Assembly: GCF_003149045.1 (NCBI RefSeq) | Contig: NZ_QGDU01000006.1 | Location: 61,840 to 125,839, forward strand | DNA: 64,000 bases | Direction of reading: 5' to 3' | DNA from: Fibrobacter sp. UWR4 | GTDB lineage: Bacteria; Fibrobacterota; Fibrobacteria; Fibrobacterales; Fibrobacteraceae | Part shown: positions 8,170 through 16,749 of the stretch, piece by piece | Layout: each line of letters opens with the position of its first letter | How positions within the stretch are numbered: position 1 is the first letter of the stretch | Translations under genes and position numbers: made by a program | The notes under the pieces: model-generated | Told to the model about the DNA's origin: nothing | Database searches by the model: none | What the model saw: only the letters and a program-made list of their open reading frames with translations

Positions 8170-8832
8170 TTATTCACCTTCGGCCGGGGCGGCGGGTTCT
8201 GCTTCGGCGGGAGTGGTTACAGGAGCGGAGATAACCGGACATTCATCGGATGCAGTGCAATCGATGCAATAGGTTACGCCTTCTCTGCTGCAGTACAGGT
8301 GGTTGTCAAAGTTTGTGGGGAACAGGGCGCCTTCCAAATCAACAGACTGGCAATCACCCTTAACAATGGAACCTTCACCTGCAGCGCATGCACGATAGGG
8401 ACGACCTTCACGCTTGCCGTAGGAAACATACTGCATTGCAAGAGCGGCAGTATCCAATTCCATAGTAGCGAACAATTCCATTTCGTTGGTAACACCATGC
8501 ACATTGTAAGACTTCACGTGCTTAACCTTGGAAGCATCAGCGACATCCCAGTTAGCAGCGGTAAAGCCAGCATAGGTCACAGCGATATCACCCATAACAG
8601 CTTCAAAAGCAGCGTCATCAGCAGCATCGGCGGCAACACCGGACTTGAGGTTCATAATTGCCACCTGGTCCATGATCTGCATAGCGCGAAGATCAGGGTT
8701 CACAGCCATATAAGCAGCGGCAGACCAGTCAGCCGGGAAGTTTTCCTCTTCCGGATTAGAAACTTCCAGAGAGGAACATGCCATAAATGCCAGGGCAGAG
8801 GCAGAGAGTAAAAGAGAAATTTGCTTCTTCAT
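8170..8832 (-). CDS. Lipoprotein of the barrel operon, Cys-rich C-terminus
   Basis: A 220-residue lipoprotein (MKKQISLLLSASALAFMAC, Cys19). The start at 8832 has GAGG at proper spacing; an upstream in-frame ATG at 8844 would overlap the previous stop. The middle is mostly alpha/beta with no family I recognise. The C-terminal third has eight cysteines in pairs (YRACAAGEG, GDCQS, LYCSREG, YCIDC, DECPV), suggesting a small disulfide-bonded domain, then a Pro/Ala/Glu tail. It lies 11 bp from each neighbour inside the operon, so it probably works with the barrels at the outer membrane. No function can be assigned. Confidence 0.75.
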   Translation of the reverse strand: MKKQISLLLSASALAFMACSSLEVSNPEEENFPADWSAAAYMAVNPDLRAMQIMDQVAIMNLKSGVAADAADDAAFEAVMGDIAVTYAGFTAANWDVADASKVKHVKSYNVHGVTNEMELFATMELDTAALAMQYVSYGKREGRPYRACAAGEGSIVKGDCQSVDLEGALFPTNFDNHLYCSREGVTYCIDCTASDECPVISAPVTTPAEAEPAAPAEGE

Positions 8833-8843
8833 TTTAAACCTCA

Positions 8844-10961
8844 CTAGAAATTAACAGTTACTTCGGCAGTGACAAGAGACTTGTCAATGGAGAGGTTGCT
8901 TGCAACACCGGTTGCAGTGTTGAAGTAGTCGACGCTATTGTTCAGCATGCCATAGCGGACGGTGAGATAGGATTCAGGAGCGATACGAATACGAGGACCA
9001 GCCAGGATCAACATTTCGTCCACATTCTGAACCAGGGAAGAACCGACCAGGAGGCCACCGATACCAATACCGAAGAGATCTCCTTCAAACTTCTTGTTCA
9101 GCATCTGGAAGCCAGCCTGGAGAGCAATGGGACCCCAGATATCAGCATTGAAGCCAGCAACAATGCGCTGAGTAGAACGCTTCAGGTAATCAGATTCGGA
9201 AGCCATTTCGAAAGAGCCCTGAATCTTGATATCGCGACCGAGAGAAGGAACCAGAAGGCCAAGGTCAATGCCTACGCCTGCTCCGATAGTGGTGTACTTG
9301 TTGTCCATGACAGACTGTTCATACTGAGAGAAACGAACATTCAGAGAAATAGCTTCGTTCCAGTCTGCATCCAGAGAAACTGCGAAACCCTTACGGTCCG
9401 GAGTAGCGATGCCAAAGGGCAAAGCCAGATTTACGGACGGATCCATGAGGTACATAGCTTCTGCAGCTTCCAGACCCTTCATTGCATTGGCATCATAACC
9501 ATTGCGGTAGAAGTGGGACAGCTTGAAGTTATTGAACAGACGGTTGTACATGTTGACGGATTCAGAATACTTCTCAGTCAATACCGTAGCTTCACCAGAA
9601 GTCATCAAGTTGGTGGCATTCAGGATATTGGTATTATACACTGCGAAGTACAGGTTTTCCAGGTTGCCAGAAGCAAAGCTAGAAACCAGAGCGTCATCCA
9701 CATTGCTATACAGGGCATTGGAGTTCAACACCACAGTATTGTTGGTGTAGGTCGGAGAGGATGCCAAGTCAGACCAGAACTTTTCATCGTTCTGGAGGTA
9801 CATTGCATTCAACTTGAAATTCAGACCGCTAAAGGAACCTTCCACATAGGGCTGAATGTTGAAAGCAACACCATCTTCTTCCAGATAGTCAACCGTTTCC
9901 AAGGAGTTGTTCGGCTTGGCATAGGAAGACACGTAAATCATGGTGCTTCCATCTACCGGGTAGGGCAATTCCTTAATGGCATGCTCGTTGGAATAGGTAG
10001 TGACATAGTATTCACGGTCAACATCCCACCAAGACATGGCGAATTCACCATTCAAGCCGAAATTAACCGGCAGACTCGGCATCAACTTCTTAGAATCGAA
10101 GGACAGTTGAGCAGACAGAACGGAATTGTCGTCATACATCAGGGTATCATCAGTAGTGATGTCGCGAGAACGAGTGCTCAAACGACGATCAAAGATGTTC
10201 ACGAAGTTCACGCCAGCAGAAGCGCCCATCATTTCTGCACCAGCACGGAGGCCGTATGCATAACGGTCAGACCAGTCAAAGTCAAAGAAGACCTGGTCGT
10301 TCTTCTTAGCGGTGTTACGCATACGAGAACCAGTAGCCTGAGCGTAGATGTTGTCAACAGCGCCAACAGAGCCGCTATTGTAGGCAACATTGAGACCCTG
10401 CATCAAACGACGGGAAGTAGTGTCCAGGTTGCGGTCAGCAAGAGCATTTACGCGATTCTGGGCGAAGATTTCCGGTTCCTGAAGGATTTCAGTCTGCGGG
10501 GTATTGATGGTGAGCGGAGTGTAACCCACACGCATATAACCCAAGTTGAAGTCCACATGCTTGTTCAGGATATTGCCATCGTAAGAGAACCAGTGACCCA
10601 CAGCCGGGTTATTGTTTTCTTCGTAGCCGCTCTGCCAATCCTTATGGAGGCGGAGCTGAACATTAATGCGAGTTTCAGAGCTAGGCTGAGCGAGGAACTT
10701 CAAATTCACATCGGTATAAGCCTGGTTTTCCTGAGTTGCGGAATTTTCTGCGAACTGATCAGAAGTTGCCATGGAGGTAGAACCACCCGCCTTGGCGGTA
10801 CCGCTGAGGCGAAGGCCAAGAATCGACTGATTCAGGGAATCAAGCTTCTGGAGCAGAGAGGACTGCTTTTCGACAATTGCACCGTCTTCGGCAGCGAATG
10901 CTGCTGCAGCAGACATCAGCGCGGTAGTCAGAATGATAGAGGTCTTTTTAATATTCTTCAT
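8844..10961 (-). CDS. Outer-membrane beta-barrel protein (operon paralogue 3)
   Basis: A 705-residue protein with a signal peptide (...AAAAFAAED), a short coiled segment (SLLQKLDSLNQSILG, about 34-48) and then many amphipathic strands, ending in a terminal Phe (AEVTVNF), the usual outer-membrane insertion signal. Around residues 153-185 it shares with its two upstream neighbours the motif YTPLT...EPEIFAQNR. It may form a porin or a surface receptor; no plug or TonB box is seen. A strong ribosome site (GGGAGGAA) precedes the ATG. It is separated by 15 bp from the previous gene. Barrel call firm, substrate unknown. Confidence 0.8.
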   Translation of the reverse strand: MKNIKKTSIILTTALMSAAAAFAAEDGAIVEKQSSLLQKLDSLNQSILGLRLSGTAKAGGSTSMATSDQFAENSATQENQAYTDVNLKFLAQPSSETRINVQLRLHKDWQSGYEENNNPAVGHWFSYDGNILNKHVDFNLGYMRVGYTPLTINTPQTEILQEPEIFAQNRVNALADRNLDTTSRRLMQGLNVAYNSGSVGAVDNIYAQATGSRMRNTAKKNDQVFFDFDWSDRYAYGLRAGAEMMGASAGVNFVNIFDRRLSTRSRDITTDDTLMYDDNSVLSAQLSFDSKKLMPSLPVNFGLNGEFAMSWWDVDREYYVTTYSNEHAIKELPYPVDGSTMIYVSSYAKPNNSLETVDYLEEDGVAFNIQPYVEGSFSGLNFKLNAMYLQNDEKFWSDLASSPTYTNNTVVLNSNALYSNVDDALVSSFASGNLENLYFAVYNTNILNATNLMTSGEATVLTEKYSESVNMYNRLFNNFKLSHFYRNGYDANAMKGLEAAEAMYLMDPSVNLALPFGIATPDRKGFAVSLDADWNEAISLNVRFSQYEQSVMDNKYTTIGAGVGIDLGLLVPSLGRDIKIQGSFEMASESDYLKRSTQRIVAGFNADIWGPIALQAGFQMLNKKFEGDLFGIGIGGLLVGSSLVQNVDEMLILAGPRIRIAPESYLTVRYGMLNNSVDYFNTATGVASNLSIDKSLVTAEVTVNF

Positions 10962-10976
10962 TTTTCATTCCTCCCA

Positions 10977-13202
10977 TTAAAATTCCACGTTAATGGAGGC
11001 TTCTACAACAGTTTGAGTAAACTCGCTGGTAAACTCAGCCAGAGATGCATCGGCATATACCGGCAGGTTCACTGCGTTGCCACCTAGCATAGAGCTAATT
11101 GTAGTATTGTAGGTGTTTTCCACAGATACCATACCGAAGTTCAGGGACAACCAAACATTCTTATCCAGAGAATAGTCTAGACCGACCATCCACTGCATCT
11201 GCTTACCTGTAACCATCGGAGCAGTTGTTGCGATATTTGCAAACTGAGCTGCGCTGTAAAGCTGCTGCATATCGTTCATCTCCATGTTCACCATCTGGAA
11301 ACCAGCGGTGAAGCCCAGACGAGGCAGGTACTGAACGTAGAGGCCTGCGTTAATGAAGTCAGTCTTCATTTCTGCAGTACCAGAGCCATCAGAGGCATCC
11401 ATAGAACGTTCGGTATGACGATAAGAACCGGAGATTTCCAGCGGCTTGCTGAAACCAAGAGCCTTGAACACGTCAACCTTCAGACCACCACCGAAATCGG
11501 TGTAATCCACAGCACTGAGGCCAGCCAGAGGGCTAGTCTGGGAGAACATGCCGAAGAGGCCCTGAACTTCCAGCCAATCACTGAGATCGAAAGTCACGTT
11601 TGCACGGAGACCCTGACGGTTTGCAGTAGCAAGACCGTTGGGGAGGACCATCTGGATTGCCGGATCAGCCATTGCAGCAAGCAGTTCCAGCTGAGCCTGA
11701 CTGTAAACGGTAGAGCTGTAGGAGTTCTTGCTATAAGGAGCGAAGTCATAGCTATCCAGGTGCTTCTTGAAGCCGTTATCGTCGGTCTTCATGGAAGCAG
11801 TCACAGGAGAGAACTTCGGAGCGAAGTTATAGAGAGCGTCGAAAGTAGTGTAAAGCGGAGAATTGATACCAAACTTTACAGTATTTCCATCATAGTCGGA
11901 GTTCAAAACACGCTGAGCGAAGAACTTGGGAGACTGAGCCAGGTTGTTGAACCAAGCACTGTCATTGAAGACCAGGTCAGCGGAAACCTTCAGTTTCCAG
12001 GAATCGCCAGTGTAACCCACGTTCAAGTTAGCATTGAAACCAACACCGCTAACGCCTTCGTTTTCAGGATCATTGATAGCGACGTAGGAATCGATATCGC
12101 CATCTTCGTTAACCATGGGAACGATAACATAAGCATCATTGGAAGACAAGGCCAATTCAGCAGTTGCATCCAGGATCAACTTGGAATTACCCATCATGCC
12201 AGCCACATCGCCACCGAAACGGCCACCAAGAATAAGAGTCTTCTGGGTAGAAAGATCGAAGGGGTTAATGGCTTCCTGACGGTAGTAACCAGTTTCAACA
12301 ATGACGTTACCTTCTTCATCTTCCAGAGAAGCGTTCGGGTCGTTGTCAGGATGACGGTAAGTTACGGTCTTGGAATCTTCGTTATCGAAGATGTACATTG
12401 CAGTTGCGGCAACGTAGGCATTTCTCTTCAGCGGGAAGAGTTCAAGGTTACCGGCAAGGACGAACTTATCGGTATTGGAAGCCTGTGTTGCACCAGCGAT
12501 TGTTTCGTTGGGAAGAATGTTGCCTTCAGCACCGGAGAAATCCAGGGGCTGAGCACGATTTACGCGAGCAAACATACCTTCTACGCGAATTTCACCAAGC
12601 ACGTCGTTCAAACCATGACGGAACTGAAGGTTAGCACCCTGCAGGTTTCGCTGGTTGCCTTCAAGCAGCTGCTGCTTTTCAGCCATGTGGCGCTGACGAG
12701 CAAAAATGGTGGGTTCATAAAGAACGTCCACATCCGGGTTGAACAAAGTCAACGGAGAATACTGCTGACGGAAGTCACCTACAGTCCAGTAGAAGCTATT
12801 GCCAATCTGGCCTTCTACATTCAACCAAGGAACTTCGATGATCTTTGCGGCGGCAGCGAAGTAATCCTGCATACCGGCGTAAAGACGGAGCATTGCGTTT
12901 GCACGAACAGATTCCCAAGGACGGAAGCCGAAGTTGAAGTCCGCATTAACGAACTCATTACGTTCCACGTCCGGCATGGTAGCCTTTCCATAGGGGTCCT
13001 GATCGGTATTCACATAGGATGCCTGGGCGATGCCACGAATAGCACCGGTAACTTCCAAGCCACGATGTGCATTTGCGGAATCGACCTTGCTTTCAAGCAG
13101 TTGCTGGTTGGATGCCACGGATGCAGCGGCCACACCAGAAGTCAGCGCAATAGCACCTAATGTTCTAGTAATCATCTTTGAAGCACTTTTATTCATTTTC
13201 AT
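10977..13202 (-). CDS. Outer-membrane beta-barrel protein (operon paralogue 2)
   Basis: A 741-residue protein with a signal peptide ending ...VAAASVAS, a short coiled stretch (NQQLLESKVDSANAH) and a long series of amphipathic strands ending in Phe (VVEASINVEF). It carries YSPLTLFNP...EPTIFARQR at about 146-170, the motif shared with the other two barrels, and the same general length and layout as the next gene, so the two are tandem duplicates that have diverged. The start may be 13202 or 13196 (MKM...). Spacing to neighbours is 18 and 15 bp. Role inferred: surface binding or passage of oligosaccharides. Confidence 0.8.
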   Translation of the reverse strand: MKMNKSASKMITRTLGAIALTSGVAAASVASNQQLLESKVDSANAHRGLEVTGAIRGIAQASYVNTDQDPYGKATMPDVERNEFVNADFNFGFRPWESVRANAMLRLYAGMQDYFAAAAKIIEVPWLNVEGQIGNSFYWTVGDFRQQYSPLTLFNPDVDVLYEPTIFARQRHMAEKQQLLEGNQRNLQGANLQFRHGLNDVLGEIRVEGMFARVNRAQPLDFSGAEGNILPNETIAGATQASNTDKFVLAGNLELFPLKRNAYVAATAMYIFDNEDSKTVTYRHPDNDPNASLEDEEGNVIVETGYYRQEAINPFDLSTQKTLILGGRFGGDVAGMMGNSKLILDATAELALSSNDAYVIVPMVNEDGDIDSYVAINDPENEGVSGVGFNANLNVGYTGDSWKLKVSADLVFNDSAWFNNLAQSPKFFAQRVLNSDYDGNTVKFGINSPLYTTFDALYNFAPKFSPVTASMKTDDNGFKKHLDSYDFAPYSKNSYSSTVYSQAQLELLAAMADPAIQMVLPNGLATANRQGLRANVTFDLSDWLEVQGLFGMFSQTSPLAGLSAVDYTDFGGGLKVDVFKALGFSKPLEISGSYRHTERSMDASDGSGTAEMKTDFINAGLYVQYLPRLGFTAGFQMVNMEMNDMQQLYSAAQFANIATTAPMVTGKQMQWMVGLDYSLDKNVWLSLNFGMVSVENTYNTTISSMLGGNAVNLPVYADASLAEFTSEFTQTVVEASINVEF

Positions 13203-13220
13203 ACTGTTATCGCGCCTCCG

Positions 13221-15731
13221 TTAGAACCAAACTTTAGTTTCAGCGGTGATGTAATGGCCAGTCCAGTCGTTAGCAGACAGAACTTCGTCGGAGTGGGTTG
13301 CCCACTTGTAACGGAAGTGAAGACCTGCGCGATCGGCGAAATCCCAATCGAAGCCAAGACCAATTGCGGTTTCCATAATGTTAATGGGAGCCTTGCTATA
13401 GAGGGCGGAGTTCACTTCGCCATAATGAGTGGGCTTGGTGGAAGTAGGAGCACTAATCTGGTTGCTCATTGCATTGATTACATAACCATATTCAGAACGG
13501 AATGTTTCAAGACCGAGGATACCCACAAGGTGGAAGGACGGGGTAATTGCCACGGCAGGTTCAAACTGACCGTAGAAGCTCCACATGAGCATGTCGCTCT
13601 GGGATTCGCTAAAGGCGATGGGAGCGATGGTGGTAGAAACACCAGAAATAGCAGCATAACCGCTCATCACGATGTTACGGTCGGTACCGAACCAGTGACC
13701 GATGTCATAACCACCTGCAACGGACAGGTAGGTAGACCACTTGGCGTGAGTCGGAACGACAGAGTCCCTGAGCTGGCCCGCATTTTCGTATGCAGTGAAG
13801 GTTTCCCACATTTCCCAGGTACCGCCACGGAGACCACCCTGCTGGCGGTTGTGCTTAAGGCCGAGGCCAGCACTCTGCACACCAGCACGTTCTACGTAGC
13901 CGTTTGCACGGGAACCTGCGTTACCGGAGTCAGCCCAGAACAGGGGCTTGTGCTTGGTCCAGGAATTGGTGGATTCCCAAAGGTTACGACCATTCAGGCG
14001 GTAGTTGAAGTTAATCACGTCCATACCTTCTTCAACCTGGCGATGCAAGCCATACTGCAGGTCCAAGTGACCACGGTTGAATTCCGGTTCCACCTTCAGG
14101 TTCAAGCCAGCCATGTTCGGGGTGTAACGCATAGAACCGGAGTTCAGGGCGAATTCATCCTTGCGCCAGGAAACGAAACGAGAGGGGTTAGACATAGAAT
14201 ACGGAGAGTAGAAATCCTTCTGGAGGAAGATGGCTTCCAAGGTCATGGGCCAGCCTTCTACATACTTACTCTGAGCCTTCACATAAACACCCACAGCCGG
14301 AGTGCTCATGGAAGATTCGTAGGAATCCTTTTCGTACTTACTTTCGTTTGCAGCACCTTCGGCCTTATAGTAGTCCTGGTTCTGCTGCATGCTTACAGCC
14401 ACATCGGTCATCAAGTAGAACTTCGGGGTAATGTTACCCTTGAAGTCGATAGATGCCACATGGTTGTTGGCAATAGTCGGATCGGCGCTCAGCTTATTGT
14501 ACTGGCTGAAGAATTCAGGTTCATAGACAAGGGCATTGTCAAAAGTGATGCCCATGTAGTTCAAACCGACAGTCAGGTTGTCGGCAATCTTGTTCTTTGC
14601 CAAACGACCGTGGTAGATAGCGCCGCGGAAATCGTAATCACCGGACATTTCCAGTTCGCCGGGCTGGCCACCGTACATACGGAGACCGTCACGGGTACCG
14701 ATATCAGCATCAGCAGGCTGAGAAACCATTGCCTGAGCGGTCAAGTTCCAGGGCAGCTGATAAGCACTGACAAACACACCACCAAAGGAGCGGTTGGTCC
14801 AGAATGCACGACCACCTTCCTTAACGGGCTTGAAGACCTTTTCCTTATAGTAGGTACTTACAGTCTTTTCATCTTCGAACAATTCGTACTGCCATGCGAA
14901 ACGCGGGTTGGTTTCACGTTCCCACATGGTAAGGGGAGAAGAGTTCGCCCAGATAACGCCACCAGCAGTAACGTATGCACCGAACACACCAGCACGGATA
15001 TCCACACCGAAGTTCATTTCTTCGTCAATCGTAGTGGAGTAGTAGTCAGTGGAGTGATCGTACAGAGCGTGTTCGTTATAGGTCGGAACGCTTGTCGGGT
15101 TAGTGCCCAGCTTGTTGGTAAACAGGCCGGACAGGTCGAACGGCATGGTGATGTTGGTCCACAAGGTCATGTAAGAGTTGGGCATGGCCACAATGTTAGC
15201 CTTGAAGACTGCATCTACCGCGGTACGAGCCTTATCTGCAGACAGCAGTTCAGGCGCATCGGGATAGTGGAAGTTCTTTAAGCGGAAGGCCATGAAACCG
15301 GACACAGCCAGAGGTGCGTCATCCTTACCCATAAGGGTAGATTCCATGTTTTCTGCCAGGTTATCGATATTGTTTTCGATAGTTTCCAGCTGCTTTTCAG
15401 CACCCAGAGTAGCGGGAGCATCAAGAACGGCGGCAGGCACTGCAGCAGGAGCGGCGCTTGCCATTTCCTTCTTGGGAGCCTCGACTGCGGGAGCCTGTTC
15501 GGCCTCGGCAGGAGCTTCGTAAGAAGGTTCTTCAGCGGGAGCTTCTTCGGCAGCAGCTTCTTCGACTGCCGGTGCAGGTTCTTCCTCAGCAGGAGCTTCG
15601 TAGGAAGATTCTTCAGCGGCAGCTTCGGTAGCAACTTCGCTATCGTAGCTGTTTTCGCTGTAATCATCCTCTTGAGCAAGGGCTAGAGAGGAGCAGAGCA
15701 GGGTTGTTGCAATAAAAGGTAATTTGCGCAT
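13221..15731 (-). CDS. Outer-membrane beta-barrel protein with Glu/Pro/Ala-rich periplasmic arm (paralogue 1)
   Basis: An 836-residue protein. After the signal peptide (...LALAQ) comes an acidic low-complexity arm, about residues 20-105, built from repeats such as EEPSYEAPAE, then a coiled segment (LETIENNIDNLAENMES). The remaining 700 residues are amphipathic strands ending VKVWF, typical of an outer-membrane barrel. SSPLTMWERETNPRF near 263-277 corresponds to the shared SPLT motif of the other barrels. The acidic arm could span the periplasm and touch peptidoglycan, as Pro/Ala-rich arms do in other envelope proteins. A good ribosome site (AGGATTAT) marks the start. Confidence 0.8.
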   Translation of the reverse strand: MRKLPFIATTLLCSSLALAQEDDYSENSYDSEVATEAAAEESSYEAPAEEEPAPAVEEAAAEEAPAEEPSYEAPAEAEQAPAVEAPKKEMASAAPAAVPAAVLDAPATLGAEKQLETIENNIDNLAENMESTLMGKDDAPLAVSGFMAFRLKNFHYPDAPELLSADKARTAVDAVFKANIVAMPNSYMTLWTNITMPFDLSGLFTNKLGTNPTSVPTYNEHALYDHSTDYYSTTIDEEMNFGVDIRAGVFGAYVTAGGVIWANSSPLTMWERETNPRFAWQYELFEDEKTVSTYYKEKVFKPVKEGGRAFWTNRSFGGVFVSAYQLPWNLTAQAMVSQPADADIGTRDGLRMYGGQPGELEMSGDYDFRGAIYHGRLAKNKIADNLTVGLNYMGITFDNALVYEPEFFSQYNKLSADPTIANNHVASIDFKGNITPKFYLMTDVAVSMQQNQDYYKAEGAANESKYEKDSYESSMSTPAVGVYVKAQSKYVEGWPMTLEAIFLQKDFYSPYSMSNPSRFVSWRKDEFALNSGSMRYTPNMAGLNLKVEPEFNRGHLDLQYGLHRQVEEGMDVINFNYRLNGRNLWESTNSWTKHKPLFWADSGNAGSRANGYVERAGVQSAGLGLKHNRQQGGLRGGTWEMWETFTAYENAGQLRDSVVPTHAKWSTYLSVAGGYDIGHWFGTDRNIVMSGYAAISGVSTTIAPIAFSESQSDMLMWSFYGQFEPAVAITPSFHLVGILGLETFRSEYGYVINAMSNQISAPTSTKPTHYGEVNSALYSKAPINIMETAIGLGFDWDFADRAGLHFRYKWATHSDEVLSANDWTGHYITAETKVWF

Positions 15732-15746
15732 ATAATCCTAGTCCTC

Positions 15747-16484
15747 TTAAATCTCGTTGCGGAACGGATAGTAGGCCGGGCCTTCGTAAGCCTTGCCGTG
15801 CTTCTTGATCACAATATCGTCAATCCAAACCTTGAAGGATTCGTTTTCGTCCTTACGGACTTCAAGACGGAAGCCCTTGAAGTTGGACCATGCAAAGGGA
15901 AGCATCACTTCGCGAGTATTCTTTGCATCCCAGTACACACCGGTCTTACCGAAGAGCTTCAGAGGAATGCTGAAACGCTTCCATTCGGTGGTAATTTCGC
16001 CAAGGCTCTTGGAACGGAGCTTGACCTGCATGGATTCACCACCAGACTTCACACCGTCGTCCACCAGCACGAACAGGGCATTTTCACCGCCCTGAGCACC
16101 CTTGAGCCAAAATTCCAGGACACCGTCTTCGTAGTAGGGCTCCAGGTCCACAGAACCAGCAATACAAATAGCCACACCGGAGTAGTCGCTAGCAATAAGT
16201 TCGATTTCCATGGAAAGGGCGCCTTCCATAGCGAACTTGTCGGTGAGGATCGGTTCGGGGTTTTCACGGGGATACTGGTAAGTATAGCCACCGCCACGGG
16301 GGATGGCTTCACGCATAACGACGCTTACAACGTCCTTATCAGGGCGGAACTGCTTAGCTTCCTTGGTCTGGAAGCGGGAAGCATCTCTATCCCTAAAGTC
16401 GCTAAAGCTCGCCAAGGAAAAAGATGTAAGGAGGAGGGTGCCAACAGCACACGTCCTGATGATGTTCTGCAAATGTGATTTCAT
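15747..16484 (-). CDS. Secreted CBM11/galactose-binding-like protein, first gene of the barrel operon
   Basis: A 245-residue protein. The frame opens earlier (16646), but the ATG at 16484 gives a signal peptide (...SFSLASFSD) and is preferred; GGAG lies 12 bases upstream. The mature part has the order of strands seen in CBM11/CBM30-type jelly rolls: FAMEGALSMEIEL, SGVAICIAGSV, VLEFWLKGA, TTEWKRFSIPL, FKGFRLEVRK and the closing VWIDDIVI. No catalytic residues are seen. It likely binds beta-glucan or another plant glycan at the cell surface. It leads the six-gene operon, 15 bp before the first barrel, and is divergent from a GH5 gene. Confidence 0.7.
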   Translation of the reverse strand: MKSHLQNIIRTCAVGTLLLTSFSLASFSDFRDRDASRFQTKEAKQFRPDKDVVSVVMREAIPRGGGYTYQYPRENPEPILTDKFAMEGALSMEIELIASDYSGVAICIAGSVDLEPYYEDGVLEFWLKGAQGGENALFVLVDDGVKSGGESMQVKLRSKSLGEITTEWKRFSIPLKLFGKTGVYWDAKNTREVMLPFAWSNFKGFRLEVRKDENESFKVWIDDIVIKKHGKAYEGPAYYPFRNEI

Positions 16485-16749
16485 AGGGTACAAAATCTCC
16501 AAATTCAATTGTGATACAATATAACTTGTTTTTTTCCTATTGTGTTTTGTACTTTTCTTAAATTGGTTCCAATTGTAACCAAAATTCCCGCTTATTTTCC
16601 CTTTCAGTTTAGAGAAGCACAACGCAAAAGGTGCCATTTTGTGCATTTTTCATCGTTTACTCACGTAACCGAAGTATTTTTTATGTTCGTGCATTTTTCT
16701 CAGAATAAGTGTAAATTTCTATTTGTAAACCTTTTTTAGCGAGTTCACT
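16485..16749. promoter_or_regulatory. Divergent promoter region of the barrel operon and GH5 lipoprotein
   Basis: A 265-bp AT-rich gap. It contains a 20-bp near-perfect palindrome at 16563-16582 (TTGGTT-CAATTG-AACCAA with one mismatched pair), a good candidate for a dimeric regulator site between the two divergent transcripts. No ORF is seen in it. Confidence 0.5.

Noticed and set aside
9513..15281. Three long plus-strand ORFs (524, 581 and 675 codons) opposite the barrel genes
   Set aside because: The minus-strand frames have signal peptides, ribosome sites and terminal Phe; the plus frames lack all of these.
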